Shown here: piece after piece, positions 1-8,195 of the stretch
Numbering within the stretch: position 1 is the stretch's first letter
Layout of the letters: every line of letters begins with the position of its first letter
Position numbers and translations under genes: made by a program
Notes under the pieces: generated by a model
Database searches by the model: none
Seen by the model: only the letters and a program-made list of their open reading frames with translations
What the model was told of the DNA's origin: nothing
DNA from: Algoriphagus marinus
Lineage (GTDB): Bacteria > Bacteroidota > Bacteroidia > Cytophagales > Cyclobacteriaceae
Reading direction: 5' to 3'
Assembly (NCBI RefSeq): GCF_001936475.1
Contig: NZ_MSPQ01000006.1
Location: 124,001-188,000, forward strand
Length of the DNA: 64,000 nucleotides

Positions 1-314
1 TAGGAACCAATGAAGCATTGAGTTTCCTGGAAAAAAAGAAAAAGCGTTTCTTTTTTTCAATTGATGACCATCAAGAAAAATTAGAATCTTATGTGGATCA
101 ACCTGGAAACATTTCAGGAGATGAGATACAAAGAGCACTTCAAAAGGCCCTTTTGACTTTGCCAGAAAAACAAAGACTTGTCTTTCATCTGAAATATCAA
201 GAAGAATTGACTTACGAAGAAATGTCAGAAATAACCGGAACCAGCATTGGTGCGCTAAAGGCCAGTTACCATCATGCAGTGAAAAAAATTGAATTATCCT
301 TAAAAGCAGAATAA
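1..314 (+). CDS. RNA polymerase ECF-type sigma factor, 3' part (cut by window start)
   Basis: The reading frame is open to the left edge of the window, so the start lies outside. The first visible residues (GTNEALSFLEKKKK) resemble the end of sigma region 2 in ECF sigma factors, where ATNEALSFLRKKKR-like sequence is common. The C-terminal half (LTLPEKQRLVFHLKYQEELTYEEMSE..., roughly the last 55 residues) is a sigma region 4 helix-turn-helix that would bind the -35 element. A TTG at 18 could be read as a start, but it falls inside conserved sequence and is unlikely. A small membrane protein and an LTxxQ-type periplasmic protein follow closely, suggesting an envelope-stress operon. Family assignment is firm; the regulon is unknown. 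Confidence 0.88.
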   Translation, partial: GTNEALSFLEKKKKRFFFSIDDHQEKLESYVDQPGNISGDEIQRALQKALLTLPEKQRLVFHLKYQEELTYEEMSEITGTSIGALKASYHHAVKKIELSLKAE

Positions 315-347
315 ACTATTGATACTGAATCCAGTCTAACTTATATC

Positions 348-701
348 ATGGAAAAACTCCCAAAAATAGATGAATTCAAAACTCCAGAAGGATATTTTGA
401 ACAGCTTCCGGATCAGATCCTAGATTCACTTCAACCAAAGCAGAATCTTTCTTGGATGAAATACGCTGCGGCCGTAGTGATATTTCTTTCTGCAGGGATT
501 TGGGCACTTGCTCCTTTTGAACAAGAAAACGTAGAATTGACTCTAGATCAAGAGGTTAATCTCTATATCGATAGTCAATATTGGACAGCTGAGGACATCT
601 TAAGTATGGCGGAAAATCCTGACGAACTACTCGAACAAATCATTGAAGAAGAATATCCTGAAAGCGAATTGCTTTGGGAAGAAGATCAAAATTGGTTTTA
701 A
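348..701 (+). CDS. Small single-pass membrane protein, possible anti-sigma partner
   Basis: The 117-residue protein has a short N-terminal cytoplasmic part (about residues 1-36), one hydrophobic segment (about 37-54, KYAAAVVIFLSAGIWALA) and a very acidic C-terminal part. I do not recognise a named domain. Its position 33 bp after a sigma factor gene, its size and its topology (cytoplasmic N-terminus, one transmembrane helix) fit a membrane-bound anti-sigma or sigma-associated protein, which is common beside ECF sigma genes in Bacteroidota. There is no visible zinc-binding HxxxCxxC motif, so it would not be a ZAS-type anti-sigma. The next gene starts 2 bp after its stop, so the three genes are probably co-transcribed. 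The function is inferred from context only. Confidence 0.7.
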   Translation: MEKLPKIDEFKTPEGYFEQLPDQILDSLQPKQNLSWMKYAAAVVIFLSAGIWALAPFEQENVELTLDQEVNLYIDSQYWTAEDILSMAENPDELLEQIIEEEYPESELLWEEDQNWF

Positions 702-703
702 TT

Positions 704-1138
704 ATGAAAAAATACGCATTAACACTTTCAATCCTGCTAATCAGTTTTGGTTTCGGCTTAGCCCAGCGACCTACTGAACGATATGATCCTGAAAAATTGC
801 AGGCAGCTCGAATCGCATTTATAACCACTAGACTGGATTTGACTCCAGATCAGGCGGAGAAATTTTGGCCGGTATTCAATCAATACAGCGATACGAGAGA
901 TGCACTCTTGAAAGAAATGTCTTCCTTGAATGATAGAAGAGATGGTCCGATAACTGAATCAGAAGCGAAAAAAAGAGTAGAAAAGCGATTTGAAATTCAG
1001 AAGAAATTACTTTCAACCGAAGAGAAATTTGTAACAGATATCAGTAAAGCGGTCAGTTACAATCAAATTTTAATGTTGAATGGATTGACAAGAGATTTCA
1101 CGAGGCAATTATATCAGAGACAACGTAAAGAAAATTAA
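704..1138 (+). CDS. Periplasmic LTxxQ-type (Spy/CpxP-like) protein
   Basis: The start is placed at the ATG at 704, not at an upstream in-frame codon, because it gives a clean signal peptide (MKKYALTLSILLISFGFGLAQ, cleavage about residue 20-21). The mature part is helical and charged, with the motif LDLTPDQAEKFWPVF, which matches the LTxxQ repeat of Spy/CpxP-like periplasmic chaperones and zinc-resistance-associated proteins. The 144-residue length fits. It is the third gene of a tight cluster with a sigma factor and a small membrane protein, consistent with an envelope-stress or metal-stress role. A strong hairpin with a T-run follows the stop. What it binds cannot be told from the sequence. 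Confidence 0.72.
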   Translation: MKKYALTLSILLISFGFGLAQRPTERYDPEKLQAARIAFITTRLDLTPDQAEKFWPVFNQYSDTRDALLKEMSSLNDRRDGPITESEAKKRVEKRFEIQKKLLSTEEKFVTDISKAVSYNQILMLNGLTRDFTRQLYQRQRKEN

Positions 1139-1169
1139 AAAAAGGCAACCATTTAGGTTGCCTTTTTTT
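1137..1169. terminator. Bidirectional rho-independent terminator
   Basis: Inverted repeat GGCAACC (1144-1150) and GGTTGCC (1156-1162) with a 5-base loop, flanked by an A-run on the left and a T-run on the right. It can end transcription of the sigma operon on the plus strand and of mscL on the minus strand. Confidence 0.9.
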
Positions 1170-1191
1170 AATTCTCAAATGAAGCATATTT

Positions 1192-1605
1192 TTACTTCTT
1201 GAGTAGATCTCTAATCTCCTCAAGTAATACTTCAGACTTAGGTGGGGCTGCAGGAGCAGCCGGTGCTTCTTCTTCCTTACGTTTCATAGAATTGATTCCT
1301 TTGATAGCAAGGAAAATGACGAATGCTACAATTGCAAAATCCACAACATTTTGGATGAATGCACCATAGTTCAAGGTCACCGCAGCGATAGTTTCCCCTG
1401 CTGCGTCAAGTTCCTCCGGCTTTAAAACCAAATTCAATTTCTTGAAATCCATTCCACCCACCAGTAATCCAATTGGAGGCATTACAATATCATTCACAAA
1501 TGAAGCCACGATTTTACCGAAGGCTCCACCTATTATCACACCGACAGCAAGATCGATGACATTGCCTTTGACAGCAAATTCTTTAAACTCTTTTAGCATT
1601 CCCAT
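1192..1605 (-). CDS. mscL: Large-conductance mechanosensitive channel MscL
   Basis: This inner-membrane homopentameric channel opens under membrane tension to release solutes during hypo-osmotic shock. The 137-residue protein shows the conserved N-terminus ([20 protein letters not shown]), TM1 with the glycine-rich pore helix ([22 protein letters not shown]), a periplasmic loop (about 50-75), TM2 (about 82-105, [20 protein letters not shown]) and a cytoplasmic C-terminal helix. The length is typical of the family. An Ala/Pro-rich linker (APAAPAAPP, about 115-123) precedes the C-terminal helix. The gene stands alone, convergent with the sigma operon and sharing its terminator. The call is secure. 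Confidence 0.97.
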   Translation of the reverse strand: MGMLKEFKEFAVKGNVIDLAVGVIIGGAFGKIVASFVNDIVMPPIGLLVGGMDFKKLNLVLKPEELDAAGETIAAVTLNYGAFIQNVVDFAIVAFVIFLAIKGINSMKRKEEEAPAAPAAPPKSEVLLEEIRDLLKK

Positions 1606-1933
1606 AAGGTGGTTGATAAGGTTAATGATGTATATAGGAAGTGAATATTTTAAAAAATCTGATTTAAAACAAATCCAACATTCTTTTAAGAAGATTTAAA
1701 ACACATTTTTTCAATAAAAAAACGCTGAAACTATTTATCAAAATCTATCCTTTACCCTAAATCAAGCTAAATTTGAATCCAGTCAAATATTTTACACTTC
1801 CCTTTATTTATTCTTAAAAAGATAAGAAAATTAAGAGATTATAAGATTTAGGGTTTATATAAATTGAAATTCGTAACCATATAGATTTAACCACATAGAT
1901 TATGTTGTTAGAAAATCACCAAGCAAAAAAAAA
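1606..1933. other. AT-rich intergenic region with a candidate promoter
   Basis: This 328-bp stretch separates the divergent genes mscL and the S9 peptidase. It is strongly AT-rich and contains no convincing reading frame or RNA gene. TAAATTTG at 1768-1775 matches the Bacteroidota -7 consensus TAnnTTTG on the plus strand, but I see no TTTG -33 box at standard spacing, and it lies about 160 bp before the peptidase start. Confidence 0.4.
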
Positions 1934-3979
1934 ATGAAGCCACCTATTGCTAAAAAAATCCCAGAAAAACTTGAAATCCACAATCACGAGCGAATCGATA
2001 ATTATTATTGGATGCGAGATCGGGATAATCCAGAAGTAATAGAATACCTAAATCAAGAAAATGAGTATTTAAAAGAGACTTTAAAATCCACTGAAGAATT
2101 TCAAAACTCCCTTTTTGAGGAGATGAAAGGTAGAATCAAAGAAGATGATCAGAGTGTACCTTATTTAAAATCAGGTTATTTCTGGTATGCACGCTATGAA
2201 AAAGGCGCTGAATACCCAATCTATTGTAGAAAGAGGGAAAGTCTTGATGCAACAGAGGAAATCATTTTAAATGTAAATCTACTCGCCGAAGGAAAAGCTT
2301 ACTATAATGTCGGAGGAACTGCCACTTCTACCAATCAAAAAATCCTTGCTTTTGCAGCAGATGAGGTAGGCAGGAGAATTTATACCATCTATTTCAAAGA
2401 CCTTGAAACAGGGGAATTACTGGAAGATAAAATCCCCAATATCACCGGAAATTTCACCTGGGCAGCTGATCAAAAGACACTGTTTTATTCCAAGCAAGAT
2501 CCGGAAACATTAAGGTCATATCAAATTTATGCTCATCTATTGGGTTCTGAAGTAGAAAACGATCGATTGATTTTCGAAGAAAAAGACCCTGAGTTCAACT
2601 GCGTAGTTCAAAAAACTAAATCTGAAAAGTATTTACTTATCCACTCTGAAAGCACTATCTCTTCTGAGATCAGGTTTCTCGAAGCGTCTAACCCTGAAGG
2701 AGATTTTCAGCTTCTCCAAGAACGTATTCCACATTTAGAATATGCCGCAGATCATTATGAAGATCATTTTTGGATCCGAACCAATCATGAGGCCCAAAAC
2801 TTTAAAATAATCAAAGCCCCGATAAAAAGTCCTGGATTAGAAAATTGGGAAGATGTGATCCCACACCGAGAAACAAGTCTTTTAGAGGATTTTGATCTTT
2901 TCGCTGACTTTCTGGTAATCCAAGAGCGAACAAACGGTTTGACAAATATCTATATCAAACCTTGGGATAATTCCCAAGGACATCAGCTGGAATTTGACGA
3001 TGAGACGTATACGGCTTGGATCAGTGCCAATCCTGAATTCAATACCTCTATTCTTAGATTTGGTTATAATTCCTTAGTGACGCCTGCAAGTACGTTTGAT
3101 TATCATATGATCACCAAATCAAAAACATTACTGAAGCAGCAGGAAATAGTGGGGGACTATGATGCAACCGCTTACCAATCTGCTCGAGTTTGGGCAAAGG
3201 CTGTGGATGGAAAAATGGTTCCAATCTCCCTAGTCTATAAGATTGACCAGTTCAAAGCAGATGGTACAAATCCTCTGCTACTCTATTCTTACGGTTCATA
3301 TGGATATAGTTCAGAAGCCTATTTTTCAAGTACCCGATTGAGCCTGTTGGACCGAGGTTTTGTTTTTGCCATTGCTCATATCAGAGGTGGCGAGGATCTT
3401 GGTAGACACTGGTATGAGGACGGAAAAATGCTTCGCAAACGAAATACATTCACTGATTTTATTGCTTGTGCTGAACATTTGATTTCTGAAAACTACACCT
3501 GCACTTCTCATCTTTATGGAATGGGTGGCTCAGCAGGAGGGCTTCTGATGGGAGCAGTGATGAATCTCCGACCAGATTTATTCAATGGATTAATAGCCGC
3601 AGTTCCTTTTGTCGATGTGGTAACTACAATGCTTGATGAAAGTATTCCTCTGACAACCGGTGAATTTCAGGAGTGGGGAAATCCCAAAAACCATGAATAT
3701 TACGAATACATGCTTTCATACTCTCCTTATGATAATGTGCAGGCTACCTCCTACCCCAATCTCTTGGTCACTTCAGGACTGCATGATAGTCAAGTTCAAT
3801 ATTGGGAACCGACTAAATGGGTAGCGAAGCTAAGGGAGTATAAAACTGATCAAAACTTACTTCTGCTTCATACCAATATGGATGCTGGTCATGGAGGAGC
3901 TTCAGGGAGATTCAACGCACTGAAAGAATTGGCGTTGGAATATACTTTCCTTTTCTATCTGGAAAACATGATTTCATAA
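1934..3979 (+). CDS. Prolyl oligopeptidase family S9 peptidase (oligopeptidase B-like)
   Basis: This is a serine peptidase that cleaves short peptides, in oligopeptidase B after basic residues. The 681-residue length and absence of a signal peptide match cytoplasmic oligopeptidase B. The N-terminal part (about 1-400, starting with KIPEKLEIHNHERIDNYYWMRD) is the beta-propeller. The C-terminal alpha/beta-hydrolase carries GGSAGG with nucleophile Ser533, Asp618 (GLHDSQVQ) and His653 (DAGHGG), all in the expected order. The family SYGSYG and ARxWYEDGK-like features are also present (HIRGGEDLGRHWYEDGK). It appears monocistronic. Substrate specificity for basic residues is inferred from family resemblance; a general S9A prolyl peptidase is the alternative. 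Confidence 0.9.
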   Translation: MKPPIAKKIPEKLEIHNHERIDNYYWMRDRDNPEVIEYLNQENEYLKETLKSTEEFQNSLFEEMKGRIKEDDQSVPYLKSGYFWYARYEKGAEYPIYCRKRESLDATEEIILNVNLLAEGKAYYNVGGTATSTNQKILAFAADEVGRRIYTIYFKDLETGELLEDKIPNITGNFTWAADQKTLFYSKQDPETLRSYQIYAHLLGSEVENDRLIFEEKDPEFNCVVQKTKSEKYLLIHSESTISSEIRFLEASNPEGDFQLLQERIPHLEYAADHYEDHFWIRTNHEAQNFKIIKAPIKSPGLENWEDVIPHRETSLLEDFDLFADFLVIQERTNGLTNIYIKPWDNSQGHQLEFDDETYTAWISANPEFNTSILRFGYNSLVTPASTFDYHMITKSKTLLKQQEIVGDYDATAYQSARVWAKAVDGKMVPISLVYKIDQFKADGTNPLLLYSYGSYGYSSEAYFSSTRLSLLDRGFVFAIAHIRGGEDLGRHWYEDGKMLRKRNTFTDFIACAEHLISENYTCTSHLYGMGGSAGGLLMGAVMNLRPDLFNGLIAAVPFVDVVTTMLDESIPLTTGEFQEWGNPKNHEYYEYMLSYSPYDNVQATSYPNLLVTSGLHDSQVQYWEPTKWVAKLREYKTDQNLLLLHTNMDAGHGGASGRFNALKELALEYTFLFYLENMIS

Positions 3980-4034
3980 CCTAGAGTATGTATTTAAAAT
4001 AAACTGTCCTAAAGTGAGAAAAGTATTTTTTTTC

Positions 4035-4042
4035 TAACTTTG
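4035..4042 (+). promoter_or_regulatory. Candidate -7 promoter element for mgsA-pfkA
   Basis: TAACTTTG matches the Bacteroidota -7 consensus TAnnTTTG and lies 26 bp before the mgsA start codon. No clear TTTG -33 box is visible upstream, where the DNA is a T-run. Confidence 0.5.
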
Positions 4043-4067
4043 ACCTCAACCTATTAAAACCTTACTA

Positions 4068-4439
4068 ATGAAAATTGCGCTAATCGCCCATGACGGCAAA
4101 AAAGCTGACATGGTTCATTTTTTAAGTGGATTCAAGGATCGACTGCAACAAGTCGATATTGATCTTGTAGCTACAGGAACAACTGGTTCCCATATTGAAA
4201 AAGCGGGATTTGAGGTCCAAAAATTACTTTCTGGACCAATAGGTGGAGATGCTCAGATTGCAGCAATGGCAGCTCAAAAAGAATTAGCTATGGTTATTTT
4301 CTTTCGAGATCCATTAGACAAGCATCCTCATGAACCAGATGTGCAAATGCTGATGCGGATCTGTGATGTGCATAATATCCCATTGGCAACTAACCCGGCT
4401 TCTGCCGAACTGATGTTTAAAGCCTTAACTCAAACCTAA
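4068..4439 (+). CDS. mgsA: Methylglyoxal synthase
   Basis: The enzyme converts dihydroxyacetone phosphate to methylglyoxal and phosphate, a bypass that relieves sugar-phosphate build-up when phosphate is limiting. The 123-residue protein shows the family core: N-terminal [19 protein letters not shown] phosphate-binding segment, [12 protein letters not shown] with the catalytic Asp, [14 protein letters not shown] and the C-terminal [11 protein letters not shown]. It is near the short end of the family (the E. coli protein is about 150 residues) but lacks none of these motifs. pfkA starts 3 bp after its stop, so the two are co-transcribed, placing a glycolytic overflow valve in the same operon as the committing kinase. 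The call is secure. Confidence 0.96.
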   Translation: MKIALIAHDGKKADMVHFLSGFKDRLQQVDIDLVATGTTGSHIEKAGFEVQKLLSGPIGGDAQIAAMAAQKELAMVIFFRDPLDKHPHEPDVQMLMRICDVHNIPLATNPASAELMFKALTQT

Positions 4440-4442
4440 TAA

Positions 4443-5429
4443 ATGGAACCTAAAATCATAAAAAAAATCGGTGTCTTAACTTCAGGTGGTGATTCACCCG
4501 GGATGAACGCCGCTATTCGCGCCGTAGTTCGTGCGGGATTCTATTACAATCTTGATATGTATGGAATATACCGAGGCTACGAAGGAATGATTCAAAACGA
4601 TATCAAAAAACTTGAATCTCGCCATATTACCCATGTCTTGGAAAGAGGTGGAACATTCTTGAAATCTGCTCGAAGTGATGAGTTCAGAACTCCGGAAGGT
4701 CGGAAAAAAGCTTACGAAAACCTTAAAAGCCATGGAATCGACGCACTTGTTGTCATCGGTGGGGATGGTTCATTGACAGGTGCCCATTTATTCTACCAGG
4801 AATTTGGTATTCCTTCCATAGGACTTCCTGGTACAATAGACAATGATCTTTCAGGAACTGATTCTACGATTGGATTTGATACTGCTTGTAATACTGCGAT
4901 CGAAGCAATTGACAAAATCAGAGATACCGCTACTTCTCATGACCGCCTTTTCTTTGTGGAAGTGATGGGAAGAGATGCAGGTTTTATTGCGATCAATGCA
5001 GGAATAGGAAGTGCTGCTGCAGCAATCCTGATCCCTGAGAAAAAAATGCCTGTTGAGGAATTGGTTGAAAAATTGAAAGTAAGAACAAAAGCAAAAAAAT
5101 CTTCTAACATCGTTATTGTTGCAGAAGGGGGAAAAAGTGGAGGAGCTGGTGATATTGCCGCTTTAGTCAAAAAACATCTGCCCTATTATGATATAAAAGT
5201 CACTATACTTGGGCACTTGCAGCGAGGCGGAGCGCCGTCTTCATACGATAGACTTCTAGCTTCAAAACTAGGAGTGTCGGCAGTAGAAGGTCTTTTGGCT
5301 GGAAAGTATGATGTAATGGCAGGGTTGATCAATCATAAGGTTGTTTTCACACCGATCAAAAAAGCCATCGTTGATGATAAAACAGTAGATGAAGACGACT
5401 TCAGAATCGCAAAGATTCTCAGTACTTAA
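4443..5429 (+). CDS. pfkA: ATP-dependent 6-phosphofructokinase
   Basis: It phosphorylates fructose 6-phosphate to fructose 1,6-bisphosphate, the committing step of glycolysis. The 328-residue protein has the bacterial PfkA pattern: nucleotide-binding GVLTSGGDSPGMNAAIRAVV, GGDGSLTGA (the Gly after GGDG favours ATP rather than pyrophosphate), the catalytic PGTIDNDLSGTDSTIGFDTA, and fructose-phosphate binding VEVMGRDAGFIA and LGHLQRGGAPSSYDR. The length is typical. It is the second gene of an operon with mgsA and converges on the amylase lipoprotein gene, with a long inverted repeat between them. Allosteric regulation cannot be judged from the sequence. Confidence 0.97.
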   Translation: MEPKIIKKIGVLTSGGDSPGMNAAIRAVVRAGFYYNLDMYGIYRGYEGMIQNDIKKLESRHITHVLERGGTFLKSARSDEFRTPEGRKKAYENLKSHGIDALVVIGGDGSLTGAHLFYQEFGIPSIGLPGTIDNDLSGTDSTIGFDTACNTAIEAIDKIRDTATSHDRLFFVEVMGRDAGFIAINAGIGSAAAAILIPEKKMPVEELVEKLKVRTKAKKSSNIVIVAEGGKSGGAGDIAALVKKHLPYYDIKVTILGHLQRGGAPSSYDRLLASKLGVSAVEGLLAGKYDVMAGLINHKVVFTPIKKAIVDDKTVDEDDFRIAKILST

Positions 5430-5458
5430 TAAAAAAAAAATTAAAGTTTGACTATAAC

Positions 5459-5489
5459 AAGAAAGCTTGATCAATGATCAAGCTTTCTT
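5459..5489. terminator. Long inverted repeat between convergent genes
   Basis: Perfect 15-bp arms (5459-5473 and 5475-5489) around a single central base, between the ends of pfkA and the amylase gene. Upstream on the plus strand (5431-5440) is an A-run that becomes a T-run for minus-strand transcripts, though spaced about 20 bp from the stem. It probably acts as a shared terminator; with only one central base the loop must open a few pairs. Confidence 0.65.
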
Positions 5490-5503
5490 GTTAATAGGTT
5501 CCT

Positions 5504-7051
5504 TTACTTGGTCAATAGAATACTTGAATTCTTCCCAAGTTTGACTTTTCCTTCCGCATACACAGCCTGTCCAAGTTGGTAGATTTTATTTGAAAAACCC
5601 TTAGGAACATCCACCGTAACTTCTTCCTTCCCAAGATTATGGAGGACAAAAATCTCCTCATTTTGGGTCTTCCTAAAGTAGGCCATGATGCTTTTTGGAT
5701 AATCCTCAGGAGCTAATTCCAAAGTCCCTATTGCCAATGCTGGATTGCTATTCCTCATGAAAATAAGTCCCTTATAATGATTGAAATAACTGTTGGGATC
5801 CTCCTTTTGAACAGATAGTGGGGTCACCGTAGCATCAGTACTGTAAACTGGCTCGATCCACTTGGTTCGACCTTGATCTTTCTCTATCACATCCCAAAGA
5901 AAAGGTTCTCGAATATTTTCATCAGGTTTTAAACCTAGCATGCCGATTTCTTCTCCATAATACAAATAAGGAGCACCTGGCATAGTCAGCAAGATTGCAC
6001 TTGCTTGTTTGTACTTCTCTGGATCGCTTCCCAATTCATTAAGCAATCTGGGCTGATCATGATTTGAAGAGATAGTAGCATCAATAAAATTAGGAGTGAT
6101 TCCTTGATAAAAATCCAGAATTTCTTTTTGTTTTTTGGCAAGCACCATCCCATTCTCAGTATTCAATGCTTCAAGCAAGGTATAATGGAAATCAAAATTG
6201 AATAAGGCAGGCAGCCCCGGAAGATAAGGTGCTACAATTTCCTTTTTGTCATAGACCTCTCCTACCAAATATACATCCGGCTTGATAGCTTCCATTTTAG
6301 CTCGAAACTCTTTCCAAAAGGCATGATTATCCAAAGGTCTATCATCTGGAAAAATATGTTTTGCAGCGTCTAATCGGAACCCATCGACTCCTACTTCCTC
6401 CAGCCAAAACTTCCCAATATCGTAGATTTCTTCCCGGACTTTAGGGTTATCAAAATTCAGATCAGGCATTCCTCCAATAAAAAACCCATAATAAAAATCA
6501 TCACCATTGCCTGGATCATGCCACTGCCTGATATTGTCACTGTCCAGAGTGATTACTTTCTTTTCTATCGATTCAGCAATCGTGTCTTTTTGTGCCCATA
6601 CATAGTAGTCCCGAAACTCATTATCCCTTCCTTTTCTCGACTCCACAAACCACGGATGTTCACTGCTGCTATGATTGATAATCATGTCAATGACGATCTT
6701 AATATCTCGCTTATGAGCTTCCTCCAATAGATTCTTAAAGTCCTCCATTGTTCCATAGTCAGGATGGATTGCTCTGTAATCTGTAACATCATATTTATGA
6801 TAACTCGGAGAAGGCATAATCGGCATAAACCAAATCGCATTAGCTCCTAACTCCTTGACATAGTCCAGTTTTTCGGTTACTCCATTTAGGTCTCCTATTC
6901 CATCTCCATCAGAATCATTGAACGATTGGACGAAAATCTCATACGTTACTCCAGCTTCTGGCCAATAATTTACCGGTTCTGCTACCTCTTTCGGAGCGCA
7001 AGCGGCTGCAAACGCAAATCCAGCCATAAGGATCAATTTGGAATTTTTCAT
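5504..7051 (-). CDS. GH13 alpha-amylase family lipoprotein
   Basis: This glycoside hydrolase family 13 enzyme acts on alpha-glucans or malto-oligosaccharides. I start it at the ATG at 7051 because it gives a lipoprotein signal (MKNSKLILMAGFAFAAAC, lipobox AAAC), placing the enzyme on an envelope membrane. GH13 motifs occur in order: region I VIDMIINHSS, nucleophile Asp228 in GFRLDAAKH, acid/base Glu265 in LVGEVYDK, and Asp332 in SSNHDQPR. A beta-sandwich C-domain follows from about residue 430. The 515-residue length suits a single-domain amylase or oligo-alpha-glucosidase. It lies downstream of the aldolase gene in the starch cluster, with a hairpin between. Product specificity is unknown. 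Confidence 0.93.
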   Translation of the reverse strand: MKNSKLILMAGFAFAAACAPKEVAEPVNYWPEAGVTYEIFVQSFNDSDGDGIGDLNGVTEKLDYVKELGANAIWFMPIMPSPSYHKYDVTDYRAIHPDYGTMEDFKNLLEEAHKRDIKIVIDMIINHSSSEHPWFVESRKGRDNEFRDYYVWAQKDTIAESIEKKVITLDSDNIRQWHDPGNGDDFYYGFFIGGMPDLNFDNPKVREEIYDIGKFWLEEVGVDGFRLDAAKHIFPDDRPLDNHAFWKEFRAKMEAIKPDVYLVGEVYDKKEIVAPYLPGLPALFNFDFHYTLLEALNTENGMVLAKKQKEILDFYQGITPNFIDATISSNHDQPRLLNELGSDPEKYKQASAILLTMPGAPYLYYGEEIGMLGLKPDENIREPFLWDVIEKDQGRTKWIEPVYSTDATVTPLSVQKEDPNSYFNHYKGLIFMRNSNPALAIGTLELAPEDYPKSIMAYFRKTQNEEIFVLHNLGKEEVTVDVPKGFSNKIYQLGQAVYAEGKVKLGKNSSILLTK

Positions 7052-7069
7052 TGGGATACTTTTTAAATA

Positions 7070-7099
7070 GAAAAAGTCACCGATCAAAGTGACTTTTTC
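7070..7099 (-). terminator. Hairpin between aldolase and amylase lipoprotein genes
   Basis: The inverted repeat AAAAAGTCAC (7072-7081) with GTGACTTTTT lies just after the aldolase gene on the minus strand and ends in a short T-run. It may partly terminate, setting different expression for the aldolase and the downstream amylase. Confidence 0.6.
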
Positions 7100-7116
7100 C
7101 AGAAAATCAAAGTTTA

Positions 7117-8178
7117 TTAATTTCTATTTACTGCATTGAGCATATCAAATGCCAACTCAAGACGCTTCACGAAGTTCTCCTCTCCCTTACGTAACCAGTT
7201 TCTTGGATCATAATATTTTTTATTAGGACTATCTGCTCCTTCTGGATTACCTAGTTGGGACTGAAGATAGGCTTCATTCTTTTTATAGTTCATCAGAATC
7301 CCCTCCCAGAATGCCCATTGCATATCGGTATCTATATTCATTTTGATTGAACCGTAGCTATTTGCTTCACGGATTTCCTCAACCGTAGAACCTGAACCTC
7401 CATGGAAAACAAAATTCAAAGGTTTTCCACTTGTACCATATTTCTGATTGATGTAATCCTGAGAATTTTTCAAAATGATCGGCTTCAAAGAAACGTTCCC
7501 AGGCTTGTAAACCCCGTGTACATTTCCGAAAGCAGCAGCAATGGTAAATAAATCTCCAATTTGCTTTAAATGCTCATAAGCATAAGCCACTTCTTCAGGC
7601 TGAGTATATAATTTTGAAGAATCTATATCAGAATTATCCACTCCATCTTCTTCACCACCAGTGACACCAAGTTCAATTTCGATTGCCATATCAAGCTTGG
7701 CGAATTCTTTGAAGTAATTACAAGAGATTTCTACGTTCTCTTCAAGCGGCTCTTCAGAAAGGTCCAACATGTGCGAACTATACAAGGGTCTCTTATGAGT
7801 AGCGTAATAAGCTTTTCCTGCATCAAGTAAGCCATCTATCCACGGCAGTAACTTTTTAGCGGCGTGGTCAGTATGCAACACAACTGGGACTCCATAAGCT
7901 TCAGCCATCAAATGGACGTGATGAGCTCCAGAAATACCTCCTGCGATACTTGCTTGCTGCTTATCATTTGCCAGGGATTTTCCTGCGAAAAATTGTGCTC
8001 CTCCATTGGAGAATTGGATGATCACGGGCGAATTAACCTTCTTAGCAGTTTCCAAAACAGCGTTTACCGAGTTGGTATTGATCACATTGACTGCGGGCAT
8101 AGCAAACTCATTTTCTTTTGCATATGCATAAAGATCTTTAAGCTCCTCACCGTACTTTACTCCTGGTTTGAATTTCAT
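7117..8178 (-). CDS. fbaA: Class II fructose-bisphosphate aldolase
   Basis: This zinc-dependent enzyme cleaves fructose 1,6-bisphosphate into dihydroxyacetone phosphate and glyceraldehyde 3-phosphate. The 353-residue protein is of the long E. coli FbaA type (about 359). It shows LHTDHAAKK with the zinc-binding His and catalytic Asp, EIELGVTGGEEDGVDN, FGNVHGVYKPGNV with a zinc-ligand His, FVFHGGSGS, and KMNIDTDMQWAFW. It starts 17 bp after the stop of the secreted amylase, so this cytoplasmic glycolytic enzyme seems co-transcribed with secreted starch enzymes. Its product dihydroxyacetone phosphate is the substrate of the nearby mgsA product. The call is secure. Confidence 0.97.
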   Translation of the reverse strand: MKFKPGVKYGEELKDLYAYAKENEFAMPAVNVINTNSVNAVLETAKKVNSPVIIQFSNGGAQFFAGKSLANDKQQASIAGGISGAHHVHLMAEAYGVPVVLHTDHAAKKLLPWIDGLLDAGKAYYATHKRPLYSSHMLDLSEEPLEENVEISCNYFKEFAKLDMAIEIELGVTGGEEDGVDNSDIDSSKLYTQPEEVAYAYEHLKQIGDLFTIAAAFGNVHGVYKPGNVSLKPIILKNSQDYINQKYGTSGKPLNFVFHGGSGSTVEEIREANSYGSIKMNIDTDMQWAFWEGILMNYKKNEAYLQSQLGNPEGADSPNKKYYDPRNWLRKGEENFVKRLELAFDMLNAVNRN

Positions 8179-8195
8179 AGTGGAATTAGGTTTGA

